A stretch of DNA of 64,000 nucleotides from assembly GCA_019635435.1 (NCBI GenBank), contig JAHBZM010000001.1, positions 4,340,001 through 4,404,000 on the forward strand, written 5' to 3'. This DNA is from Ramlibacter sp. GTDB lineage: Bacteria; Pseudomonadota; Gammaproteobacteria; Burkholderiales; Burkholderiaceae_C. The notes under the pieces are model-generated. The model searched no databases. It saw only the letters and a list, made by a program, of their open reading frames with translations, and had not been told where the DNA came from. The position numbers were made by a program, and so were the translations under genes. Of this stretch, positions 27,116 to 35,105 are shown piece by piece (within the stretch, counting starts at the first letter, position 1; every line of letters begins with the position of its first letter).

Positions 27116-27847
27116 ATGAACCACCGCATGCTCCTCCCACGACCCCTGGCCGCAGCCAGCCTGCTGCTGCTCGGCATGACGCCGGCACTGGCCGGGGTGT
27201 TCTCTGTCACGCCGGTGCGCATCTTCATGAAACCGCGTGACCGCGCCGTGGCGGTGACCCTGGTCAACGAGGGCGACGCCGAGGTCGCGCTGCAGGCCGA
27301 CATCAACGCCTGGACCCAGAAGCCCGACGGCACCGACGAGCTGGTGCTGACCGAGGACATGATCCTCTCGCCCCCCATCATCAAGCTGGCCCCGCATGCC
27401 CGGCAGGTGGTGCGGCTGGCCTTGCTCAAGCCGGCCGATGCAAGCCGGCAACTGACCTATCGCATGGTGGTGCGCGAGATTCCCGAGGCCGTGGCGCCCC
27501 GCGGCAACACCATGGAGGTGCCGATCGCGCTGGCGCTGAGCCTGCCGGTATTCATCACGCCGCCCAGCGCGCGGCGCGACCTGAGCTGCGAGGCCGCGCG
27601 GCCCGACCCCCAGACCGTGCAGGCGGTCTGTAGCAATAGCGGCACCGCCTACGCCCAGATCCGCGAAATCCAGTTGCGCCGCAACGGCCAGGTGCTGGCC
27701 CGTTTTGAAGGTGGCAACTACCTGTTGCCGGGGGTGCGCAAGGCCATCGCCCTCAAGGCGGGTGAACCTGTGGCGGCCGGCACGGCAGAACTGGGGGTGG
27801 TGTTTGACGACTTCAAAACCCAGGCCTTCACGGTCACGCTGCCGTGA
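27116..27847 (+). CDS. Periplasmic pilus chaperone, CsuC-like (PapD fold)
   Basis: The 243-residue protein has a signal peptide (RPLAAASLLLLGMTPALA) and two Ig-like domains. The first includes GVFSVTPVRIFMKPRDRAVA and LVNEGDAEVALQADI; the G1-strand region is YRMVVREIPE. Such chaperones cap pilin subunits in the periplasm and deliver them to the usher. The gene is 2 bp after the previous one and 12 bp before the usher gene. Confidence 0.88.
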   Translation: MNHRMLLPRPLAAASLLLLGMTPALAGVFSVTPVRIFMKPRDRAVAVTLVNEGDAEVALQADINAWTQKPDGTDELVLTEDMILSPPIIKLAPHARQVVRLALLKPADASRQLTYRMVVREIPEAVAPRGNTMEVPIALALSLPVFITPPSARRDLSCEAARPDPQTVQAVCSNSGTAYAQIREIQLRRNGQVLARFEGGNYLLPGVRKAIALKAGEPVAAGTAELGVVFDDFKTQAFTVTLP

Positions 27848-27859
27848 TGACACGGATCC

Positions 27860-30241
27860 ATGCGCACTAGACATGCGGCGCGACTGACCCTGCTCCCCCT
27901 GACCGCCGTGATGCTGGCGGCGGGCTGTTTCTCCTGCGCGCTGGCGCAGACCCCTCCCCCCCCCTCCCCCGCCCGGCCGGCCGAACGCCTCATTCCGCTG
28001 GAAGTCTCGATCAACGGCGCCGCGGGTGGCACCTGGACGCTGATGGAGCGCCAGGGCACCCTGTATGCCCCCGAAGCCGCGTTCGACGAATGGCGCGTCA
28101 AGCGGCGCGCAGCGGCCACGGGGGTCAGCTACCGCGGCGAGACCTGGTACCCGCTGGCGGCGGTGCCCGGCTTCCAGTCGCGCATGAACTTTGCCAACCA
28201 GTCGATGGAACTGGTGTTTTCGCCGGAAGCGTTCGCGGCCACGCGGCTGGCCAGCGAGGCCGAGAACCGCCCGCCGCTGTCGCCCGTGGAGCCGGCCGCG
28301 TTCGCCAACTTCGACCTGAACCTCACGCACACGGCCAGCCGGGGTGCGGCCTCCACCCGTGAACTGGGCGCATTGACCGAGCTGGGCATTGCCAACCGCT
28401 ACGGGGTGCTGACCTCCAGCTTCGTGGGCCGTAACCTGGCCAGCAACGACCCGGCGCTGCCGCGCAGCACGCGGCGCCTGGAGACCACCTTCACGCGCGA
28501 CTTTCCCGACAGCAACCTCACACTGCGGCTGGGCGACAGCACGACGCGCGGCGGCATGGGCGGGCGGCCCACGTACTTTGGCGGCATCCAGCTGTCGCGC
28601 AATTTCGCCCTCACCCCCGGTTTTGTGAGCCAGCCCATCCCCACGCTCAGCGGCACCTCGAGCGCGCCCAGCACGGTGGAGCTGTACGTCAACGACGTGC
28701 TGCGGCAAACCTCCAATGTGCCCACCGGGCCTTTCGCCATCGACAACTTCCCGCTGCTCACGGGCTCGGGCCAGGCCCGCCTCGTGGTGCGCGACGTGCT
28801 GGGCCGCGAGACGGTGATCGTGCAACCCTTTTTCACCCACAACACGCTGCTCGAGCAAGGTCTAAGCGACTGGAGCGTGGATGCCGGCGCGGTGCGCAGC
28901 AATCTGGGCATCAACAACGCCGACTACGGGCAGGGTTTCGTGGCGGGCGTGTGGCGCAAGGGGTTGAACAACGCGCTCACGGTGGAGGGGCGCGCCGAGC
29001 TGGGCCGCGACACCCGCGGCGTGGGCGCGGGCGCGAGCTTCGAACTGCCACTGCAGGCGCTGGGCCAGGCCGCGCTGGGCGTAAGCACCGACCGGCTGGC
29101 CGGGCGCGGCCAGCAGTGGCTGCTGGGCGTGGAGAGCGACAGCCTGCGCCATGGGTTCTCGGTGCATGCCGAGGGCGCGAGCCGCAATTTCCGCTCACTG
29201 GGGCAGGACGGGACCAGCCCTCCCAACCGGCTGGAGCTGTCGGCCAGCTACTCGTATTCATCCGAGCGTTTGGGCACCATCGGCGTGGGCCTGGCGCGGA
29301 TTGCGACCTACAACAGCGGCACCATCTCGACCTACAGCGCCAACTACTCGGTGCGCGTGGGCGAGCGCGGGGCACTGACCTTCAGCGCCTCGCGCGCCTA
29401 TGGCGCCAGCGCGGGCACCTCGTTCGGCGCCACCTTCACACTGCCGCTGGGCAACCAGGTGAACTCGTCCAGCAGCTTCTCGCGCCGCACCGGCTTCACG
29501 GAGGCCTACACCAGCATCAGCAAGGGCCTGTCGGGCGAGACCGGGCTGGGCTGGCGGGCACTGGGCGGCAGCCGGCGCTCGGGGGCCTATGGCGAGGCGG
29601 GCGTGTACTACCAGGGCGACAAGATGCTGCTCACCGGCGACACCAGCGTCTCGGCCAGCCAGCAGACCGTGCGGCTGGGCGCCCAGGGCGGGCTGGTGTT
29701 CATGGACGGGCGTCTGTTCCGTTCGCGCTACCTGCAGGACAGCTTCGCGCTGGTCGAGGTGCCGGGCTACCCGGACGTGGGCGTGGGCTTTCAGGGCAGT
29801 TCGCTGACCCGCACCGACGAGAACGGCCAGGCCCTGCTGCCGCGCCTGATCCCCTACCAGCGCAACAGCATCCGGCTGGACCCGACCGAGCTGCCCATCA
29901 GCGCCGAGATCGACAACATCGAACAGATCACCGTGCCGCCCTGGCGCAGTGGTGTCAAGGTCGACTTCCCGGTCCGATCGGGCCGCGCCGCCTTGCTGAA
30001 GATCGAGCTCGACGACGGAAGCCCCGCACCGGCGGGCGCGCCCATCGAACTGGTGGGCGACAAGCAAGAGTTTTTCGTGGCCCGTCGCGGCGAGGCCTTC
30101 ATCACCGGGCTGCAGGCCCGCAACACGCTGCGGCTGAGCTGGAAGGGCGCCACCTGCACCTTCACCGTGGAACTGCCGCCCGGTTCCCTGGACGATATTG
30201 CACGCGTCGGTCCGCTGCGCTGCGAAGGAGTCAAGCCATGA
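27860..30241 (+). CDS. Outer-membrane usher, CsuD-like
   Basis: The 793-residue protein has a signal peptide, the usher N-terminal domain (about 45-150; RLIPLEVSINGAAGGTWTL), a long beta-barrel with plug, and C-terminal domains (VEVPGYPDVGVGFQGSSLT; RLIPYQRNSIRLDPTELP; VDFPVRSGRAALLKIEL). Ushers assemble and secrete chaperone-usher pili across the outer membrane. Barrel features such as GQARLVVRDVLGRETVIVQP are typical. Its stop overlaps the next pilus gene by 4 bp. Confidence 0.92.
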   Translation: MRTRHAARLTLLPLTAVMLAAGCFSCALAQTPPPPSPARPAERLIPLEVSINGAAGGTWTLMERQGTLYAPEAAFDEWRVKRRAAATGVSYRGETWYPLAAVPGFQSRMNFANQSMELVFSPEAFAATRLASEAENRPPLSPVEPAAFANFDLNLTHTASRGAASTRELGALTELGIANRYGVLTSSFVGRNLASNDPALPRSTRRLETTFTRDFPDSNLTLRLGDSTTRGGMGGRPTYFGGIQLSRNFALTPGFVSQPIPTLSGTSSAPSTVELYVNDVLRQTSNVPTGPFAIDNFPLLTGSGQARLVVRDVLGRETVIVQPFFTHNTLLEQGLSDWSVDAGAVRSNLGINNADYGQGFVAGVWRKGLNNALTVEGRAELGRDTRGVGAGASFELPLQALGQAALGVSTDRLAGRGQQWLLGVESDSLRHGFSVHAEGASRNFRSLGQDGTSPPNRLELSASYSYSSERLGTIGVGLARIATYNSGTISTYSANYSVRVGERGALTFSASRAYGASAGTSFGATFTLPLGNQVNSSSSFSRRTGFTEAYTSISKGLSGETGLGWRALGGSRRSGAYGEAGVYYQGDKMLLTGDTSVSASQQTVRLGAQGGLVFMDGRLFRSRYLQDSFALVEVPGYPDVGVGFQGSSLTRTDENGQALLPRLIPYQRNSIRLDPTELPISAEIDNIEQITVPPWRSGVKVDFPVRSGRAALLKIELDDGSPAPAGAPIELVGDKQEFFVARRGEAFITGLQARNTLRLSWKGATCTFTVELPPGSLDDIARVGPLRCEGVKP

Positions 30242-31131
30242 GCATTCCCTTTTCCCTGCGCGCCGGCCTGTGCCTGGGGCTGTACGCGCTGTGCCAGGGG
30301 CCGGCGCAGGCCGCCTACAGCTGCAATGTGTCGGTCACCAGCGTGGGGGTCCTGTACACCACCACCCCGCGCAACCAGGACGCCAACGGCACCGTGACCC
30401 TGATCTGCACCCGCGCCGCCAGTGACGCCAACACCCTGACCTACCGCATCAAGGCCGACAACGGCCTGAATGCGAGCGGCAACCAGCGCCGCGTGCGCCT
30501 GGGCGCGACCAACAAACGGCTGAACTACTCGATCCGCCGCGGCACCAGCCCCGGTGGCGCGGCCACCTGCGGCAACAACAGCAACTGGAAGGCGGCCAAC
30601 GGCAACAACGGCGCGATGCGGGGCACGCTGAGTTTCGGGGCCTCGCTCTCGGCCTCGGTCACCTGGGGCTACTGCGCGCGGGTGCGCGGCAACCAGGGCA
30701 GCCCCACCGGCGGCGTGTACACCGACACAGTGCAGGTGTTTGCCCAGTACCCGGGCACCAATGCGGGGGCGCTGACCTCCTCGGTGGGGCTGAATTACAG
30801 CGTGGCCGTGGGCAACCAGTGCGTGTTCAGCACGCCGCCCACGGGCATGTCGTTCAACTACACCTCGTTCAGCGCCACGCCGCAAATGGCGGTCCAGACC
30901 TTCGACCTGCGCTGCAGCGACGCGCTGCCCTGGAGCCTGGCCGTGACCCCGGCCAGCGGCAACCTGCTGGGGCTGGCCTACAGCCTGGACCTCACGCCCG
31001 ACACCGGAACCGGCACGGGCGTGGACCAGAGCATCACGCTCACCGGCACGCTGCCCGCGGACCAGGCCGGCACCTGCGCCACCGGCATGTGTTCGGCCAG
31101 CCAGCCGCACACCCTCACGGTGACGTACTGA
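30238..31131 (+). CDS. Two-domain SCPU protein, CsuE-like tip subunit 1
   Basis: The 297-residue exported protein has a signal peptide (to about residue 23, AQA) and two SCPU-like halves: residues about 24-175 (AYSCNVSVTSVGVLY; VTLICTRAAS) and about 180-297 (NQCVFSTPPTGMSFNYTSF; FDLRCSDALP; HTLTVTY). Two-domain subunits of archaic pili, as CsuE in Acinetobacter, sit at the tip and adhere. ATG 30238 overlaps the usher stop. The next gene codes for a close copy. Confidence 0.82.
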   Translation: MSIPFSLRAGLCLGLYALCQGPAQAAYSCNVSVTSVGVLYTTTPRNQDANGTVTLICTRAASDANTLTYRIKADNGLNASGNQRRVRLGATNKRLNYSIRRGTSPGGAATCGNNSNWKAANGNNGAMRGTLSFGASLSASVTWGYCARVRGNQGSPTGGVYTDTVQVFAQYPGTNAGALTSSVGLNYSVAVGNQCVFSTPPTGMSFNYTSFSATPQMAVQTFDLRCSDALPWSLAVTPASGNLLGLAYSLDLTPDTGTGTGVDQSITLTGTLPADQAGTCATGMCSASQPHTLTVTY

Positions 31132-31162
31132 TCCCCAAGGCCCCACTCCGGACAATCAGCCC

Positions 31163-32065
31163 ATGAAACCGCGCACCTTTCTGCCCCGCAAGGCCTGGCT
31201 CATGTGCCCGGGCCTGCTACTGGCCGGCGCACCCGCCTGGGCCGCCTACGACTGCAATGTGTCCGTCACCAGCGTGGGCGTGCTCTACACCACCAGCCCG
31301 GTCAACCAGGATGCCAATGGCACTGTGACCCTGACTTGCACCCGCGCCAGCGGCGATGCCAATTCGCTGACCTACCGGATCAAGGCCGACAACGGACTGA
31401 ACCCCAACGGCACCCAACGCCGCGTGCGCCGTGGCGCCACGGCCAACCGGCTCGACTACTTCCTGCGCCGCGGCACGGCGGTGGGGGGCGCCGCGAGTTG
31501 CGGCAACAGCAGCAACTGGGCCGCGCCGGTCAACGGCAATGGCTCGGTCATGCGCGACACGCTGGCATTCGGCGCCTCGCTGACCGCATCGGCCACCTGG
31601 GGTTACTGCATCCGTGTGCGTGGCAACCAGGGCAGCCCCACGGCCGGCAGCTACACCGACACCGTGCAGGTGTTCGCACAGTACCCCGGCACCAACGCGG
31701 GCGCGCTGACCTCATCGGCCTCGCTCAACTACACGGTGGGCGTGTCCAACCAGTGCGTGTTCAACACCTTTCCGAACAGCCTGGTGTTCAACTACACCTC
31801 GTTCAGCGCCACGCCCCAGGTGGCCAGCCAGGCCTTTGACCTGCGCTGCAGCAACAGCCTGCCCTGGAGCCTGGCGGTGAGCCCCGCGAGCAACACCCTG
31901 CTGGGCCTGGCCTATACGTTGGGGCTGAGTCCGGCGTCGGGCACCGGCACCGGCAACGACCAGACCATCACCCTCACGGGAACCCTGCCAGGCAACCAGT
32001 CTGGCAGCTGCGCCAGCGCCACCTGTTCGGCCTCGCAGCCGCATGTGGTGACCGTGACTTACTGA
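31163..32065 (+). CDS. Two-domain SCPU protein, CsuE-like tip subunit 2
   Basis: The 300-residue paralogue of the preceding protein keeps the same order of cysteines and nearly the same segments (DCNVSVTSVGVLYTTSPVNQ; QCVFNTFPNSLVFNYTSF; HVVTVTY). A signal peptide is present (LLLAGAPAWA). Differences concentrate in the first 30 residues and around the loops of the second half. Two tip-like subunits could mean alternative tips or a tip plus adaptor. The gene ends 18 bp from the convergent pseudouridine synthase gene. Confidence 0.82.
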   Translation: MKPRTFLPRKAWLMCPGLLLAGAPAWAAYDCNVSVTSVGVLYTTSPVNQDANGTVTLTCTRASGDANSLTYRIKADNGLNPNGTQRRVRRGATANRLDYFLRRGTAVGGAASCGNSSNWAAPVNGNGSVMRDTLAFGASLTASATWGYCIRVRGNQGSPTAGSYTDTVQVFAQYPGTNAGALTSSASLNYTVGVSNQCVFNTFPNSLVFNYTSFSATPQVASQAFDLRCSNSLPWSLAVSPASNTLLGLAYTLGLSPASGTGTGNDQTITLTGTLPGNQSGSCASATCSASQPHVVTVTY

Positions 32066-32083
32066 GCTGACCGCGGGCGGCGC

Positions 32084-32914
32084 TCAGAACCGCTCCTGCG
32101 GCCCCAGGTAGCGCCACTGCCCCACGGGCAGCTGGCCCAGCACCACGCGGCCGATGCGGATGCGCTTGAGCCCCACCACCTTGAGCCCCACCTGCTCGCA
32201 CATGCGGCGGATCTGCCGCTTCTTGCCCTCGGTGAGCACAAAGCGCAGCTGCTCGGGGTTCTGCCAGTCCACGCGCGCGGGCTTGAGCGGCTGGCCGTCC
32301 AGGCTCAGGCCGTGGCGCAGCCGCGCCAGCATGGCGGGCGGGAACACCGCCTGCACGTTGGCGGTGACGGGGTCGGACTCGTCAATGGCCTGCAGTTCCT
32401 CGGCATGCTCGCCGGCGCGCACGATCTCGCCCTGGCCCAGCGTGCGCACGCGCACCAGGTATTCCTTTTCCATGACCGAGTCTTCGCCGATCAGCTGGCG
32501 CGCCACGCGCCCGTCCTGGGTCAGCACCAGCAGGCCGATGGAGTCAATGTCCAGCCGCCCCGCGGGCGCCAGGCCGCGCAGCTGCGGCGGCGAAAAGCGC
32601 ATGCGGCTGCCGTCGTTGCGCCAGTGGGTGCGCGGGTTGACCAGCGTCACCGCGGGCTCGTGCCCATCCTCGGCCTGGCCGCTCACGTAGCCCATGGGCT
32701 TGTTGAGCAGGATGGTCACGCGCTGCTCCTGCTGGCCCTGGGCCTGCTTGTCCACGTCGATGCGGGCCTCGGGCCCGACCTTCAGGCCCATGGGGGCCAC
32801 CTCGCCATTGACGCGCACCCAGCCCCGGGCAATCCAGTCGTCGGCCTCGCGGCGGGAGCACAGGCCCAGTTCGGCCATGCGTTTGTTCAGGCGGGTGGTC
32901 AGGGGTTCGGTCAT
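32084..32914 (-). CDS. RsuA/RluF-family RNA pseudouridine synthase
   Basis: The 276-residue protein has an N-terminal S4 RNA-binding domain (TRLNKRMAELGLCSRREADD, about 7-60) and the catalytic domain with the family's Asp in LAPAGRLDIDSIGLLVLTQD. The ending contains LRFVLTEGKKRQIRRMCEQV. It isomerises specific uridines in rRNA. The S4 start and overall length favour an RluF/RluB-type enzyme, but the exact target position cannot be told. Repeat copy C begins 4 bp upstream of its start codon. Confidence 0.85.
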   Translation of the reverse strand: MTEPLTTRLNKRMAELGLCSRREADDWIARGWVRVNGEVAPMGLKVGPEARIDVDKQAQGQQEQRVTILLNKPMGYVSGQAEDGHEPAVTLVNPRTHWRNDGSRMRFSPPQLRGLAPAGRLDIDSIGLLVLTQDGRVARQLIGEDSVMEKEYLVRVRTLGQGEIVRAGEHAEELQAIDESDPVTANVQAVFPPAMLARLRHGLSLDGQPLKPARVDWQNPEQLRFVLTEGKKRQIRRMCEQVGLKVVGLKRIRIGRVVLGQLPVGQWRYLGPQERF

Positions 32915-32918
32915 GAAG

Positions 32919-32985
32919 TTGCTATGTTTTTGCTAGCGCACAGTGCCCACGGGTACTGGACTCCAGGCTATTTTGACTTGGAAGT
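32919..32985 (+). repeat. Hairpin repeat, copy C
   Basis: TTGCTAT-GTTTTTG-CTAGC stem region, then GTGCCC, TACTGGACTCCAGGC and TTTTGACTTGG. The copy fills the gap in front of the pseudouridine synthase and encodes the last residues (about SKSK) and stop codon of the Crp-family regulator. Confidence 0.65.
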
Positions 32986-33687
32986 GCCGGTGGCGCGCAG
33001 CGCCGCGAGGTCCAGGATGCGCACGCCGCCATATTCCACGCGGATGGTGCCCTGCGCCTCCAGCGCGGCCAGCGCCTCATTCACGCGCTGGCGCGACAGA
33101 CCCACCAGGTAGGCCAGTTCCTGCTGGGTGATGCGCAGCACCTGGCCCACGCCGGGGTACAGCACCGGGTTGAACAGCGCGGCCAGGCTGCGCGCCACGC
33201 GCACGTCGGGGTTGTTGAGCCGGTCGATCTCGCGCGCCGCAATGAACTGGCCCAGCCGCTCGTTGAGCTGGTTCATGACAAAGCGGTTGAAGCCGATGGA
33301 GTGGTCCAGCAGCCAGTGGAAGGTGTCCACCGGCAGGCCGGCCACCACGCTCTTGCGCAGCGCCTGGATGTTGTAGCGGTAGTCCTCGCGCTTGAGCGCC
33401 GTGCCCTCGCCAAACCAGCCGCCGGGCGGCACGCCGGTGAAGGTCATGGTCTGGCCCTGGGCGTTGTCGCTGCTCATCTTGAGCAGACCCTCGACCACGC
33501 CGAACCAGTAGGTCACGGGCTTGCCGATGCGGCACACGTAGTCGCCGGGCAGGGCATTGCCGGCCACCAGCTCGGACACGGCGCGTTCGCGCTCGTCGGG
33601 CTGCAGCAGCTTGAGCCAGGGAATGCCCGCGAGTTCGTCGGCGTCGGGCCGGCGGCGGCGCTGGTGCAAGGGCAGGTCGGTCGACAT
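32968..33687 (-). CDS. Crp/Fnr-family transcriptional regulator
   Basis: The 239-residue protein has a cyclic-nucleotide-binding-type beta-roll (about 30-140: YVCRIGKPVTYWFGVVEGLL; GGWFGEGTALKRED), a long dimer helix, and a Crp-type HTH (ITQQELAYLVGLSRQRVNEALAALE). The Fe-S cysteines of FNR are absent. It is divergent from the ABC transporter locus at 33820, with a TTGTC-N8-GACAA palindrome in between, so it is the best candidate regulator of that locus. Its last codons lie in repeat copy C. Confidence 0.85.
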   Translation of the reverse strand: MSTDLPLHQRRRRPDADELAGIPWLKLLQPDERERAVSELVAGNALPGDYVCRIGKPVTYWFGVVEGLLKMSSDNAQGQTMTFTGVPPGGWFGEGTALKREDYRYNIQALRKSVVAGLPVDTFHWLLDHSIGFNRFVMNQLNERLGQFIAAREIDRLNNPDVRVARSLAALFNPVLYPGVGQVLRITQQELAYLVGLSRQRVNEALAALEAQGTIRVEYGGVRILDLAALRATGTSKSK

Positions 33688-33740
33688 GGGGGGGTGCTCT
33701 CACTCAGACAGGGAAAGTCCCGGGAGGGGACACCCCTAGA

Positions 33741-33758
33741 TTGTCATCGAAAAGACAA
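33741..33758. promoter_or_regulatory. TTGTC-N8-GACAA operator-like palindrome, copy 1
   Basis: TTGTCATCGAAAAGACAA has 5-bp inverted half-sites. It lies 53 bp from the divergent Crp-family regulator start and 61 bp from the first substrate-binding protein gene. An almost identical 18-mer occurs at 35038. Confidence 0.55.
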
Positions 33759-33819
33759 GTTGATGCCAATTGAGCCTCTAGCATCGCGCTCCTGTTTTCA
33801 ACGACCACGGAAGATTGCC

Positions 33820-34980
33820 ATGACCGCGACCCCACCCGCCACCGCCCCCCTGTTGTCCCGCCGCCGCCTGATGGGCGCGCTCGCGCTGGCGCCGCTGGCA
33901 GCACCCTGGGCCGCCCGGGCCCAGGGCGGCGGCGCGCTCAAGGTCTGCCAGTCGATCGCGCTGAGCGGCCCGCTGGGCGACCTGGGCCAGGCCATGCACC
34001 AGGGCGCCAAGGCCTGCTTTGCGGGCCTGAACGCCAAGGGCGGCATCAACGGCCGCACCATCGAGCTGGTCACACAGGACGACGGCTATGACGTGAAGCG
34101 CGCGCTGGCCAATGTGGACGGCTTCATCGCCGACAAGGACACCTTTGCATTGTTCAACTGCATGGGCACGCCGATGATTGGCGCCATGCTGCCCAAGGTG
34201 GTGGAGTCGGGCATTCCGTTTTTCGCGCCCTTCTCCGGCGCGCTGCTGGCCCGGCCCAAGGCGCGCAATGTGCTGAACATCCGCGCCAGTTACCCCGACG
34301 AAGCCGAGCAGCTGGTGCAGCACCTGGCCACCATCGGCATCAAGCGCATCGCGGTGGCCTACCAGAACAACTCCTTTGGCAAGGAGGTCTGGGACGGCGC
34401 GCGCATCGCCATGGAGAAGTACAAAATCACGAGCCCGACCGCGGTGACGGTGGAGAACAACGGCGCCGATGCCGCCGCGGCCGCCGCCAGGCTGGTGGCC
34501 GCCGAGCCCGAGGCCGTGCTGGTGGGCCTGGCCGGCAAGCCGGCGGTGGACTTCATCAAGGCCATGCGCCAGCAGCGCCGCGGCCTGCCGCTGTATGCGC
34601 TGTCGGTCATGGGCTCCGCCGCCACCCTCAAGACGCTGGGCGACGACGCCACGGGCATCGCGCTGTCGCAGGTGGTGCCGCTGCCCAGCAACACCGTGGT
34701 GCCCGTGGTGCGCGAATTCCAGCAGGCCTGGAAGGCCGCGGGCGTAACGCTGGAGCCCTCGCACCTGGCGCTGGAGGGCTACATCAATGCGCGGGTGTTT
34801 GCCGAAGCGCTGCGCCGGGCCGGGCGCAATGCCACGCGCGCGGGCTTCATCGACGCGGCCTGGAACATGAAGCACTTTGACCTCGGCGGCTTCGAGGCCA
34901 ACTTCACCGAGCCGGGCAACAGCGCCTCGCGCTTCATCGAGCTGACCATGGTGGCGCGCGACGGGCGCTTCCTGCGTTGA
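33820..34980 (+). CDS. ABC transporter substrate-binding protein (LivJ/K type), Tat-like signal
   Basis: The 386-residue protein is a type I periplasmic binding protein of the branched-chain-amino-acid family (KVCQSIALSGPLGDLGQAMH; GGINGRTIELVTQDDGYD; RIAVAYQNNSFGKEVWDG). Its leader has the twin-arginine-like SRRRLMGALALAPLAAPWAA. Ligands in such loci are often aromatic or organic acids rather than amino acids. ATG 33820 is chosen since the signal peptide starts there. The acyl-CoA ligase gene follows 125 bp later behind its own palindrome, so the two may be separate transcripts under one regulator. Confidence 0.88.
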   Translation: MTATPPATAPLLSRRRLMGALALAPLAAPWAARAQGGGALKVCQSIALSGPLGDLGQAMHQGAKACFAGLNAKGGINGRTIELVTQDDGYDVKRALANVDGFIADKDTFALFNCMGTPMIGAMLPKVVESGIPFFAPFSGALLARPKARNVLNIRASYPDEAEQLVQHLATIGIKRIAVAYQNNSFGKEVWDGARIAMEKYKITSPTAVTVENNGADAAAAAARLVAAEPEAVLVGLAGKPAVDFIKAMRQQRRGLPLYALSVMGSAATLKTLGDDATGIALSQVVPLPSNTVVPVVREFQQAWKAAGVTLEPSHLALEGYINARVFAEALRRAGRNATRAGFIDAAWNMKHFDLGGFEANFTEPGNSASRFIELTMVARDGRFLR

Positions 34981-35037
34981 TGGGCCGGGCGCGGGTCTGC
35001 CCCATGAGGAAAGGCCCTACTAGGACATTCCCCAAGA

Positions 35038-35055
35038 ATGTCGTCGAAAAGACAA
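35038..35055. promoter_or_regulatory. TGTC-N8-GACA operator-like palindrome, copy 2
   Basis: ATGTCGTCGAAAAGACAA differs from copy 1 at two of 18 positions and keeps the 4-bp inverted core TGTC/GACA. It lies 50 bp before the acyl-CoA ligase start. Confidence 0.55.
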
Positions 35056-35105
35056 CATAACGTCAAAGTAGTGCCTACGATCCGCAACAGTTGGTTAACA
35101 AAAGA

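Noticed and set aside
28951..30237. Long plus-strand frame within the usher gene, continuous with the following pilus gene
   Set aside because: The Arg/Gly/Pro-rich part has no homology pattern; the real pilus subunit starts at ATG 30238 with a signal peptide.
33301..33819. N-terminal extension of the first substrate-binding protein
   Set aside because: Overlaps the divergent regulator gene; a Tat-like signal peptide starts at 33820.
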